From an uncultured Pseudomonadota bacterium (GTDB taxonomy: Bacteria; Pseudomonadota; Gammaproteobacteria; CAJXQU01), in contig CAJXQU010000007.1 of the NCBI GenBank assembly GCA_913058255.1, forward strand, positions 42,482 to 106,481: DNA of 64,000 nt. Direction: 5' to 3'. The translations under genes were made by a program, and so were the position numbers. Positions within the stretch are counted from its first letter, which is position 1. Each line of letters begins with the position of its first letter. Below the pieces are notes generated by a model. The model did no database searches. It worked only from the letters and a program-made list of their open reading frames with translations, and had not been told where the DNA came from. Of the stretch, positions 57,070 to 63,951 are shown one piece after another.

Positions 57070-57713
57070 GCACAACAGTCAAACAAGACGTAAAAGTATC
57101 AAACCAAACAGAGGCGTTGGGCTTATATCTAGATGCTCTATTTAGAGAGCAGCCTGAGATTGAAAAAAATCTTACCGAGTCAGTCGTTGCCGTCGAAACT
57201 GAGGTAGCGGAGCTAGAAGAACCGAAGCAAATCCGGCGGTTTGATGGGCAACCTGAGTGGGCTACCGAGTCATTCCAAACTCTCTTTATCGACATCGATG
57301 GTATGGATATCGCGATCCCCATGGAAGCGATGAGTGGCATAAGAAAATACCCGGAAAAATTAACAGAACTACCGAACTCAGCGGAGTGGGTTGATGGAAG
57401 CTTTCAACTCCATGGCAGCAGTATACAAGTCGTTAATGCTAGAAAACTATTCTTGCTGAGTAATAACCGTGAAATTGATTCTGGCGAAGAATTAAAAACA
57501 CCGGAGTTTATCGTACAGATTGGTGATGGGCGTTGGGGACTTGCGTGTCACAGTGCTGATAGGGCCATTAAACTAGAGCCTGATCAAGTTCGATGGAGTG
57601 GGGCAGAAAGGCGTAGGCCTTGGCTACTCGGCATGATTAAAGAGCATTTATGCGCACTGCTCGATGGTGAAGAGTTTATTAAATATCTTGATGGTGGCGC
57701 AAAATCACCTTGA
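57066..57713 (+). CDS. parP: CheW-domain protein ParP
   Basis: 215 residues with a variable, acidic N-terminal 70 residues and a CheW-like domain (about 78-210: FQTLFIDIDGMDIAIPMEAMSGIRKYPEKLTELPNSAEWVDG, VVNARKLFLLS, GDGRWGLACHSADRAIKLEPDQV and SGAERRRPWLLGMIKEHLCALLDGEEFIKYL). The position directly after parC matches ParP, which joins the ATPase to chemotaxis arrays. It is related to CheW but probably not a simple coupling protein. Confidence 0.82.
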   Translation: MSTTVKQDVKVSNQTEALGLYLDALFREQPEIEKNLTESVVAVETEVAELEEPKQIRRFDGQPEWATESFQTLFIDIDGMDIAIPMEAMSGIRKYPEKLTELPNSAEWVDGSFQLHGSSIQVVNARKLFLLSNNREIDSGEELKTPEFIVQIGDGRWGLACHSADRAIKLEPDQVRWSGAERRRPWLLGMIKEHLCALLDGEEFIKYLDGGAKSP

Positions 57714-57780
57714 GGCATAATATTTTTGGCATAAACCGTGCTTTGCAATTCTATAAAGCACACATAATAGGATAAAGACA

Positions 57781-58257
57781 ATGAATGCATTAGTTGAAGC
57801 AGTAGAAGATCCAGTCATCCAATGGGTTACGTTCCGTTTGGATGGTGAAACCTATGGAATTAACGTTATGCAGGTTCAAGAAGTACTGCGAATGACAGAA
57901 ATCGCTCCTGTACCAGGTGCGCCGGATTATGTCATAGGTATTATCAACTTACGTGGCAACGTCGTTACCGTAATTGATACACGCAAACGTTTTGGCCTAA
58001 TGACAACAGAAGCTGATGACTCAACACGAATCGTCATCATCGAGTCGGATAACAATATTGTCGGTATTCTCGTGGATAGCGTCGCTGAAGTTGTAAACCT
58101 ACGCGGTTCACAAATCGAAACGGCACCGAATGTCGGCAACGATGAAAGCTCTAAATACATCCAAGGCGTATTCAGTCGTGAAGAAGATATTTTGATCCTT
58201 GTAGATTTGAATAAATTTCTCAGTGATGATGAATGGAGTGACGTAGGCTCCTTTTAA
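57781..58257 (+). CDS. cheW: Coupling protein CheW (flagellar cluster)
   Basis: A 158-residue CheW: VTFRLDGETYGINVMQVQEVLR, APDYVIGIINLRGNVVTVIDTRKRFGL, IVGILVDSVAEVVNLRGSQIETAPNVG. This canonical form should join receptors to the CheA at 51334. It is followed by a small charged protein and a DUF2802 gene, as in Pseudomonas. Confidence 0.96.
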   Translation: MNALVEAVEDPVIQWVTFRLDGETYGINVMQVQEVLRMTEIAPVPGAPDYVIGIINLRGNVVTVIDTRKRFGLMTTEADDSTRIVIIESDNNIVGILVDSVAEVVNLRGSQIETAPNVGNDESSKYIQGVFSREEDILILVDLNKFLSDDEWSDVGSF

Positions 58258-58281
58258 CATCGGGGCTGAATCTTTTCTAAC

Positions 58282-58452
58282 ATGGCTATCAACTCAATAA
58301 AGTCATATCCCGTGTTGCCCATACTTCCGGTGCGACCAAGGGATGAACGAGATGATAGGCAGGAAAAGAACAAGGAACACGATGATGAAGACCATCAGCA
58401 ACAAGAGAAACAATCAAATAACAAAGATGGTCATATTGATGAATTTGCATAG
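58282..58452 (+). CDS. Small charged protein downstream of cheW
   Basis: A 56-codon frame starting MAINSIKSYPVLPILPVRPRD and continuing with a run of Asp/Glu/Lys/Gln/His and ending HIDEFA. The order cheW-small charged protein-DUF2802 recurs in polarly flagellated Gammaproteobacteria as I remember it, and the frame is in good spacing (24 bases after cheW, 18 before the next gene), so it is probably real. The function is unknown; the proline-rich basic start and conserved short tail suggest a peptide that binds another protein. Confidence 0.6.
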   Translation: MAINSIKSYPVLPILPVRPRDERDDRQEKNKEHDDEDHQQQEKQSNNKDGHIDEFA

Positions 58453-58470
58453 AGCCAGATTGAAAACACA

Positions 58471-58872
58471 ATGAATTATTTGCTTATAATTGGCTTGATA
58501 TCGTGCCTAGGAACGTGTGCGTGGTTAGCTTGGCAACTTCTTCAATTAAAAGAGACACTGCAAGAATCAGAAAAAACAAATCACCGCATGTATCAAGATC
58601 TACATGGCTTAGTTTTGTGTATGCGTGGGATCAGTGAACGGTTTGAAAAACAGCAGAAACAACTAAGAAGTGTCACCATCCGTCAAAATGACAGCAGTGC
58701 AAATAGCACCAACGACTCTCATTATGAACAGGCCGTCATGCTCATGGACAGAGGCGCAACCGCCGACGAATTGATCCAAACATGTGGCCTATCAGAAGGT
58801 GAAGCCGAATTAATGAACCGAATCAACGAGATCGGACTCGAAGCGACAAGCAACCAAACAGCATTGCGCTAA
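58471..58872 (+). CDS. DUF2802 family membrane protein
   Basis: 133 residues: an N-terminal membrane helix (about 2-22, NYLLIIGLISCLGTCAWLAWQ), a coiled-coil-like middle (KETLQESEKTNHRMYQDLHGLVLCMRGISERFEKQQKQLR) and a C-terminal helix-turn-helix-like stretch (YEQAVMLMDRGATADELIQTCGLSEGEAELMNRI). The family is conserved at the end of the fliA-cheW operon, and its function is not established. It is the last gene before the tRNA. Confidence 0.85.
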   Translation: MNYLLIIGLISCLGTCAWLAWQLLQLKETLQESEKTNHRMYQDLHGLVLCMRGISERFEKQQKQLRSVTIRQNDSSANSTNDSHYEQAVMLMDRGATADELIQTCGLSEGEAELMNRINEIGLEATSNQTALR

Positions 58873-58935
58873 ACGTAAAACTGGTTTACCCTTCACGCCC
58901 TGTCAAAACAAGACAGAAAAATTGATAAAAATATC

Positions 58936-59026
58936 GGAGAGGTGGCCGAGTGGCTGAAGGCGCACGCTTGGAAAGCGTGTATACGGTAACCCCGTATCGA
59001 GGGTTCGAATCCCTCTCTCTCCGCCA
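58936..59026 (+). tRNA. tRNA-Ser (anticodon GGA), CCA encoded
   Basis: A 91-base type II tRNA. The acceptor stem GGAGAGG pairs with TCTCTCC (one G-U), the anticodon stem and loop is ACGCTTGGAAAGCGT with GGA in the loop, the long variable arm is TATACGGTAACCCCGTATC, and the T arm GAGGGTTCGAATCCCTC is perfect. The 3' CCA is encoded. It lies 63 bases after the DUF2802 gene and marks the boundary to the accessory region. Confidence 0.97.
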
Positions 59027-59177
59027 ATTCCCAACAGATCACAGTAAAACAAAATCTCAGCTATTTAATTTAGTCAAAATTGAGGCATTGTCTTTAGTTT
59101 TATACTCCTTCTAAGATGGAGCAAGGCACCATAATAAAATGGTACCTTACTTCATAGTTTCATTTTCCTAATATAAG

Positions 59178-59603
59178 TTACGAGACACTCCAACTCGCTG
59201 CTAATACGGGAGCTAGTGAATCCCTTGCCTCATCAGATATCTGCATGGCACCACTGGCTGGAGGGTTAAATGCAGCCATGGCTGTAACGAGTTGCTCCAG
59301 CTGATTACCCGCTTGGATTTGAGCATCAGACACATTAATGGTTTCTATTACCTTAGTAGAATCGGCATACCAGTCACTTATAGTAGCTGAACTATTGCCT
59401 CCAACAACACTTACTTTGAGGCTATCCCCTTCACGTTGAAACCATAATTGGTCATGAGATATATTTGAGCCAAAAGTGATTTCATCGTTACCTTGCGCGT
59501 CTACAATAGTATTATCGCCATGATTTTGCTTTATAAGGTACTCATCATCTCCATCTCCTCCTAGCAGCACATCATTCCCCTTAAGCCCTTCAAGTGTATC
59601 GTT
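59178..59603 (-). pseudogene. 3' remnant of an RTX calcium-binding protein gene, fused to a transposase remnant
   Basis: The frame 59178-59834 encodes a chimera. From 59603 downward on the minus strand it reads NDTLEGLKGNDVLLGGDGDDEYLI, the end of an RTX (GGxGxDxxx) repeat block, then a C-terminal domain (ITFGSNISHDQLWFQREGDSL, ISDWYADSTKVIETI) ending ASWSVS, characteristic of the tail of large secreted RTX proteins. The rest of the RTX gene is not present upstream. The junction with the transposase is at about 59603/59604. It is not expected to be a functional protein. Confidence 0.8.
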
Positions 59604-60495
59604 GCAATGGTAAACAAGCTCATTCTTCAAGGTACCAAAAAAGCTCTCGGCCACGGCATTATCGAGACATTCTCCTTTACGACTCATACTGCAACGTAGC
59701 CCGTTATCACGGAGTTGTTGTTGATAATAACCTGAGACATAGGTACTACCTTGATCGGAATGGACAATTATATTCTGCACCTGACCTCGTCGCCACAATG
59801 CCATAGTTAAGGTACGACTGTACCAACTCAGCATTGTTTCTTTCTCCCATCGACCAACCGAGCACCTGGCGTGAAAAGAGTTCTAATATCACCGCCAGAT
59901 ATAACCAGCCTTCGCGGGTGGCAATAAACGTCGTATCGGATACCCAGACTTTATTGACCGCCTTAACCGTAAAGTTTCTTTCCAGCAAATCCGGTGCCGG
60001 TTTTAACGTGTTCTTCGAGTTTGTTGTGAGCACAAATCGTCGGGTTATTTTTGACTGAATATCGGCCGATTTCATCAACCGTGCCACGCGATTAACGCTG
60101 CAGGATTCACCCGCTGCCATCAACTCTTGATGACGTCGGGGAGAGCCATAGGTTTCGCGTGATTGTTGGTAATAACACCGGAGCTTCGTGGTCAGTTGTC
60201 GGTTCTGACATGACCGCGGCCTTTTTTAGAATTTCATTCTCCTCCCAGAGGCGTTTTACTTCCTGTCTCAGTGTCGTTATGTCTGATTGTTCTACTTTTT
60301 TAGGCCTGCCTTTTCTGGAGGAGGCTACATCACTTTTTGGGCTAACTGTTCTTTCCATTTATAGAGTTGATTACGCCTGATACCCAGTTGCATGGCGATT
60401 TCACTGGCAGGACGGTCGGTTTCTTCCATCAGCCGCAGGGCTTCTAGCTTAAACTCTCGCGTGTAGGTTTTGTAAGGTTTGCGTTTCGTTGTCAT
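59604..60495 (-). pseudogene. IS3-family transposase (OrfA plus OrfB), broken by frameshifts and a deletion
   Basis: OrfA starts MTTKRKPYKTYTREFKLEAL, with the helix-turn-helix MQLGIRRNQLYKWKEQLAQK, and stops at 60325 because one base is lost near 60335; the frame continues as DVASSRKGRPKKVEQSDITTLRQEVKRLWEENEILKKAA. It then jumps into the middle of OrfB, so the OrfB N terminus is deleted. The catalytic core is in two frames: VWVSDTTF with GWLYLAVILELFSR in one, IIVHSDQGSTY and AVAESFFGTLKNE in the other, joined by a frameshift near 59830. The DDE residues are all still recognisable but the enzyme cannot be made from one frame. Confidence 0.88.
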
Positions 60496-60572
60496 TTTGG
60501 ATACTCCTTTGAGACTCTATTGTCTCTTAGTTAATGTATCCGTTGTAATGGGGGAGGCTCAATCTGACCCCA
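59604..60572 (-). mobile_element. Decayed IS3-family insertion sequence, truncated at its orfB end
   Basis: On the minus strand the outer end at 60572 starts TGGGGTCAGATTGAGCC and interrupts the integrase gene. orfA starts with ATG at 60495. The opposite terminal repeat is missing: orfB stops after FFGTLKNELVYHC, about 40 residues before the usual end, and continues into RTX sequence. About 970 bases remain, against roughly 1.2-1.3 kb for a complete element. No target-site duplication can be scored because one end is lost. Confidence 0.85.
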
Positions 60573-60962
60573 TTGATTCTCAATAACTGATAGCGCTTCT
60601 TGATGAGAAAAAACCACTGGGATACGACGAGATCGTTTAGCCTTCGTGATAGTCAGTTGACCTAAAGGCATCTCAAGATATCGGTTATATAAAAATGCCA
60701 GAGCATTGAGTGCTGTTTTCTGAGTATTAATACTAACATTTTCAACGACTGCTAGATTATGAAGAAACTGCTCAACATGAGCTGGGCCCATCTCTTGCGG
60801 ATGCTTCATTCGATGATACCTGATAAATTTCTTTATCCAGAAACAATACGTTTTCTCAGTTTTATAAGCTAGATTTCGAGCTCGAATAAAAACCCTGAGT
60901 TTATCCATAAACTTAACAGGTGGTGAAGGTATTGCTGGCTGAATATCGTTAATTGATTCCAT
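60573..60962 (-). pseudogene. intI: Integron integrase, N-terminal fragment
   Basis: The first 130 codons of an IntI-type tyrosine recombinase: PPVKFMDKLRVFIRARNLAYKTEKTYCFWIKKFIRYHRMKHPQEMG, VEQFLHNLAV and TQKTALNALAFLYNRYLEMPLGQL, ending at SHQEALSVIENQ where the insertion element begins. The catalytic C-terminal domain with the RHR..Y residues is lost, so the fragment is inactive. It is divergent from the cassette array, as usual for integron heads. Cassette movement would need an integrase from elsewhere. Confidence 0.88.
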
Positions 60963-61303
60963 CTGTCACTCCCTAACATGATGATAAATATATAACTTTC
61001 ACCGAGTATATAAATAGTCCGACATAAAAATCAACCGACTGTCGGACTATTTTTTTAAAACAAAAGTTACAAATATTAACTAAGCATCTGATAGTTAATG
61101 CGTTAGTGTAAGTTCAGTCAACTATATATTTACAAAAAACATTAAAAAATAGACCGACACCATGTCGGACTATTATGCTTGTTTATTTAGAGGTTCAGCC
61201 TTATGTGGTTGAATTACAATTATTTATTAGATGTCGGTTTTTATCTTGAAAACGAAATAGACCGACAAAGTGATAGCCGACATAGTGTCGGTGAATAAAA
61301 CTG
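60963..61303. other. attI-type region with a family of CCGAC/GTCGG palindromes
   Basis: This AT-rich 340-base region lies between intI and the first cassette. It has five CCGAC (starting at 61019, 61035, 61154, 61262, 61277) and four GTCGG (61041, 61164, 61233, 61287), most within ATAGnCCGACA or its complement. They form inverted repeats: a perfect 10-bp pair ATAGTCCGAC/GTCGGACTAT (61014-61023, 61041-61050) followed by seven T; ATAGACCGACA/TGTCGGACTAT (61149-61159, 61163-61173); and CCGACA/TGTCGG (61277-61282, 61286-61291). They may be integrase or regulator binding sites. I do not recognise the motif. Confidence 0.6.
61093..61121 (-). promoter_or_regulatory. Possible intI promoter
   Basis: On the minus strand, TTGACT (61121-61116) and TTAACT (61098-61093) are 17 bases apart, close to a sigma-70 promoter with a weak -10 box, about 125 bases before the intI start. 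The palindrome pair at 61014-61050 would lie in its 5' leader, and the one at 61149-61173 just upstream. Confidence 0.35.
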
Positions 61304-61309
61304 TTATGT
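61303..61309 (+). other. Presumed attI core site
   Basis: GTTATGT is the same core as at the ends of attC3 and attC4 and is the first such site after intI. The first 22 bases from this core are identical to those that follow attC3 at 63082. The recombination point would be G/TTATGT between 61303 and 61304. Confidence 0.6.
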
Positions 61310-61688
61310 CTCTGCGAGGCAAAAACTTTTTTTGGGCGGGTTCAGTTATTATTAAAGACACCCCCCCACTTTTTTGGCGGTTTTCGCAGTTTCGTTTATT
61401 TAGTTCGCTAGTTTGGTAAGCTGTTTTTTTGTTTGGGTGTTTTAGCTAATTTTACATTCATTCCTTTAGTTGGCTTTTAGTATGTGCCAATTTGAAAGTG
61501 TATTTTTTATTTACCAGCAGTTTAGTTTTATCAGTGTGTTTGCTTGGGTTTGGTTTCCGTCGTTTTTGCAATCGGTTACTTAGTTTTTGTTACGCTTTTG
61601 GCTTCTGCTATAACTTTTAATCAAGCAACTTTTACATAACAAATTGCTGCAACGGAAACTCGCTACGCTCGTTCCGCTGAGCAAGGCG
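61304..61688 (+). mobile_element. ORF-less gene cassette (first in array)
   Basis: About 385 bases between the attI core and the core of attC1 without an open frame of 60 codons or more on either strand. The plus strand is rich in G and T (many TTT and GGTT runs), with a C7 tract near 61363. Its first ~80 bases resemble the leader of the fourth cassette. It may hold a promoter or a small RNA, or be a decayed cassette. Confidence 0.6.
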
Positions 61689-61694
61689 TTAGAC
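61634..61694 (+). repeat. attC1
   Basis: Runs from ACATAAC to GTTAGAC, 61 bases. It contains TTGCTGCAACGGAA and TTCCGCTGAGCAA, which pair as the attC stem. The central part (ACTCGCTACGCTCG) differs from the other sites. Confidence 0.85.
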
Positions 61695-61746
61695 TTCAAA
61701 AAATAAAATTACTCTTTTCTTAAAGTTGACTAATAAACTGCAAAAA

Positions 61747-62502
61747 ATGAAGCTTTCTTTAAAAATATTCACTTTATTATCAATCGTAGTAGCCTTAATT
61801 TTTTCCTCTATTTTATTACTAAGCCCTGGAAGTAAAGTGAATGCGAAAATAGATTCAAAGAGGTTTCAAGTACTAAGCAAGACTGTTGACCCAGCTAAAC
61901 AAAACATTAAATTATTCTGGAAAAATGATAAGAACAAGAACTATGGTAACTTTCAAAGCCTAAAAACAAAAATAGAAAATGAAGGCCAGCAATTAATATT
62001 TGCGACCAATGGAGGCATATATGATAAAAATCATAGACCCAAAGGGCTATATATAGAAAATGGTATTGTTCTCTCCAAAATAGATAGAAAAGAGGAGGGG
62101 TATGGTAATTTTTATTTAAATCCAAATGGTATTTTCTATATTACACATAGTGAAAAAGCATTTATAAAAACAACAAAGAACATAAAAGATTACAACAACG
62201 TAAAGTACGCTACACAATCAGGCCCTATGTTAGTAATTGATGGAAATATACACCCTAAATTTGCAAAAGGATCAAAACATACCAATATAAGAAATGGTGT
62301 TGGCATTTTACCAAATGGTAATATAATTTTTGCGATGTCTAAAGAAAAGGTTAATCTTTTTGATTTTGCATCATATTTCAAAGAACAAGGTTGTGACAAT
62401 GCATTATACCTAGATGGGTTTGTATCAAAGACCTTCTTACCATCAAAGAATTGGACACAAATGGACGGTAATTTTGGTGTTATTATAGGTATCACCCAGT
62501 AA
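61747..62502 (+). CDS. Cassette protein: phosphodiester glycosidase (PF09992/DUF2233-like), secreted
   Basis: A 251-residue protein with an N-terminal signal or anchor segment (about residues 3-26, LSLKIFTLLSIVVALIFSSILLL). The domain has LIFATNGGIYDKNHRPKGLYIENG, YATQSGPMLVIDG, NIRNGVGILPNGNIIFAMSKEKVNLFDFASYFKEQGCDNALYLDG and a terminal VIIGIT; these are hallmarks of the NAGPA/YigE-like family, which acts on phosphodiester-linked sugars such as capsule or cell-wall glycans. ATG 61747 is preferred to an in-frame TTG at 61726, which would add seven residues. The substrate is unknown. Confidence 0.8.
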   Translation: MKLSLKIFTLLSIVVALIFSSILLLSPGSKVNAKIDSKRFQVLSKTVDPAKQNIKLFWKNDKNKNYGNFQSLKTKIENEGQQLIFATNGGIYDKNHRPKGLYIENGIVLSKIDRKEEGYGNFYLNPNGIFYITHSEKAFIKTTKNIKDYNNVKYATQSGPMLVIDGNIHPKFAKGSKHTNIRNGVGILPNGNIIFAMSKEKVNLFDFASYFKEQGCDNALYLDGFVSKTFLPSKNWTQMDGNFGVIIGITQ

Positions 62503-62526
62503 CGTAATCTATTGAAATTAATAATA

Positions 62527-62599
62527 GTCTAACAAGTTGCTGCATCGGAAAAAACTACTCGCTCGCGCTCGCATTTTTCCGCTGGGCAAGGCGTTAGAT
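62527..62599 (+). repeat. attC2
   Basis: From GTCTAAC to GTTAGAT, 73 bases. The arms TTGCTGCATCGGAAAAA and TTTTTCCGCTGGGCAA form the stem; the loop contains CGCTCGCGCTCG. The sequence is close to attC3 and attC4. Confidence 0.9.
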
Positions 62600-62635
62600 T
62601 ATTTCCATTTTACATATTAAGGATTTGAAAAAATT

Positions 62636-63013
62636 ATGGATGAAGAAAATAAGAAAAAATTTAGTGATGCATTAACAGATATTGGGATATCTTTTATATT
62701 GAGTGCAATTATATGGACATTTTTTCTTTTAAACGGGGAAAGAGGTTTAATAGAATTCTCCTTAAACATTTTATTACATGCCCTGATATTGTTTTTCATC
62801 TTTAAAGCTTATAAGAATAAAAATGCTGAACTTGCGAGTAATATTGCACTTATGTTATTAATAGCATTCATTATTATTGTTATGATCATCCTTTATGAAT
62901 CATATTTAATTTCAGAAGGTCAACACTTTGCTGCGGCCACACCAGCGTTTATTGGAATTTGGGAATCATATAAAGCAATGAACTTATTTAAATCTATTCA
63001 CGCCGATGAATAA
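62636..63013 (+). CDS. Cassette protein: small membrane protein of unknown function
   Basis: 125 residues with three to four hydrophobic segments (about 13-32, ALTDIGISFILSAIIWTFFLL; 40-58, SLNILLHALILFFIF; 68-90, IALMLLIAFIIIVMIILYE; and a weaker one at the end). It starts MDEENKKKFSDA. I do not recognise a family. AAGGA lies 12 bases before the ATG. It is the only gene of its cassette and fills most of it, as is normal for cassettes. Confidence 0.7.
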   Translation: MDEENKKKFSDALTDIGISFILSAIIWTFFLLNGERGLIEFSLNILLHALILFFIFKAYKNKNAELASNIALMLLIAFIIIVMIILYESYLISEGQHFAAATPAFIGIWESYKAMNLFKSIHADE

Positions 63014-63016
63014 CAA

Positions 63017-63088
63017 ATCTAACAAGTTGCTGCATCTGAAAAACTACTCGCTCGCGCTCGCATTTTTCAGCTGAGCAAGGCGTTATGT
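63017..63088 (+). repeat. attC3
   Basis: From ATCTAAC to GTTATGT, 72 bases, with arms TTGCTGCATCTGAAAAA and TTTTTCAGCTGAGCAA. The loop part CGCTCGCGCTCG is as in attC2. Confidence 0.9.
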
Positions 63089-63189
63089 CTCTGCGAGGCA
63101 AAAGCCACTTTGAGGCGTTTGAATAGTCAATTTTAACACCCCCCTACTTTTTGGCACTTTTTAATAATTTTACTTGGAGCAACATAAAC

Positions 63190-63552
63190 TTGAATTTTTT
63201 GCCACAAACTAAACTGGATATAATAATTTATCTGGCAATGTTTTTAGTTTTATTAAACCTAATTTTTATATTATCTAACTTTTATAAAAATCGCCTTACA
63301 GGTAACAGTTTATTCGAGACTATAAATTATCATTTGGCTAAAGGAGAGTTAAAAAAAGCATTAAGTGTTTGTAAAAAACTAAATAAAAGCAGACCTAACG
63401 ACTCCAATGTAATGCTCATTACAGCGAGAACTCTTTTTCTTGCAGGGAAAAAACAAGAAGCTAAGAAATTGTTTGAAAAACTTGTTATAAAAGATCCTGC
63501 GTTTAAGGCTGAAGCTAACAAATATTTAGACACTTTTGAAACAAATACATAA
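63190..63552 (+). CDS. Cassette protein: membrane-anchored TPR-like protein
   Basis: 120 residues with an N-terminal membrane helix (about 9-28, LDIIIYLAMFLVLLNLIFIL) and a TPR-like pair of helices (HLAKGELKKALSVCKKLNKSRPNDSNVMLITARTLFLAGKKQEAKKLFEKLVIKDP). The start is uncertain: TTG 63190 has TTGGAGC 10 bases upstream and keeps the shared leader out of the protein; the in-frame TTG at 63151 lies within the leader that is shared with the ORF-less cassette and is less likely. Confidence 0.65.
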   Translation: MNFLPQTKLDIIIYLAMFLVLLNLIFILSNFYKNRLTGNSLFETINYHLAKGELKKALSVCKKLNKSRPNDSNVMLITARTLFLAGKKQEAKKLFEKLVIKDPAFKAEANKYLDTFETNT

Positions 63553-63618
63553 CAAGTTGCTTCATCGGAAAAACTACTCGCTCGCGCTCGTATTTTTCCG
63601 CTGAGCAAGGCGTTATGT
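63547..63618 (+). repeat. attC4
   Basis: From ACATAAC to GTTATGT, 72 bases, with arms TTGCTTCATCGGAAAAA and TTTTTCCGCTGAGCAA. It is very similar to attC2 and attC3. Confidence 0.9.
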
Positions 63619-63648
63619 GTATTAAAATTAGTTAACGAGGTAATAAAA

Positions 63649-63951
63649 ATGTCATATAGAAACTTTGAAGAACTAAAGCACCTTTCAAAAGATGAAGCGA
63701 AACGCTTATATAAAGAGGCATATTCACGGTTTAAAACTACTGAAAAAAAAGAGTACTTTAAACTACATCTACCAATAATATTAGGTCAAGTAATAGGAGG
63801 TGCTTTTGGTTCATATTTTTATAACTCAACTCATCTCTTTATTTATACTGGGCTGATTGGAGCTTTTATTGGACTCTTTTTCACGAGAAAACTAATTCAA
63901 AAACAAATAGAACCATACATTCAAGATGTAGTTAATAAGTCACTCACATAA
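63649..63951 (+). CDS. Cassette protein: small membrane protein with two hydrophobic segments
   Basis: 100 residues starting MSYRNFEELKHLSKDEAKRLYKEA, a charged amphipathic segment, then two membrane helices (about 43-60, PIILGQVIGGAFGSYFY, and 63-82, LFIYTGLIGAFIGLFF) and a charged tail. No family is recognised. ACGAGG is a good ribosome site. The stop is inside the start of attC5. Confidence 0.7.
   Translation: MSYRNFEELKHLSKDEAKRLYKEAYSRFKTTEKKEYFKLHLPIILGQVIGGAFGSYFYNSTHLFIYTGLIGAFIGLFFTRKLIQKQIEPYIQDVVNKSLT

Noticed and set aside
59594..60058. Plus-strand open frames opposite the transposase
   Set aside because: They are antisense to recognisable transposase sequence and have no domain.
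60107..60358. 83-codon frame starting MERTVSPKSD as a separate protein
   Set aside because: It is the frame-shifted continuation of the IS3 OrfA plus out-of-frame OrfB sequence, not an independent gene.
61014..61056. Rho-independent terminator in the attI region
   Set aside because: The 10-bp stem and T tract fit formally in the plus direction, but no gene ends before it on that strand, the loop is 17 bases and the stem is part of the CCGAC/GTCGG family. I treat it as part of the palindrome set.
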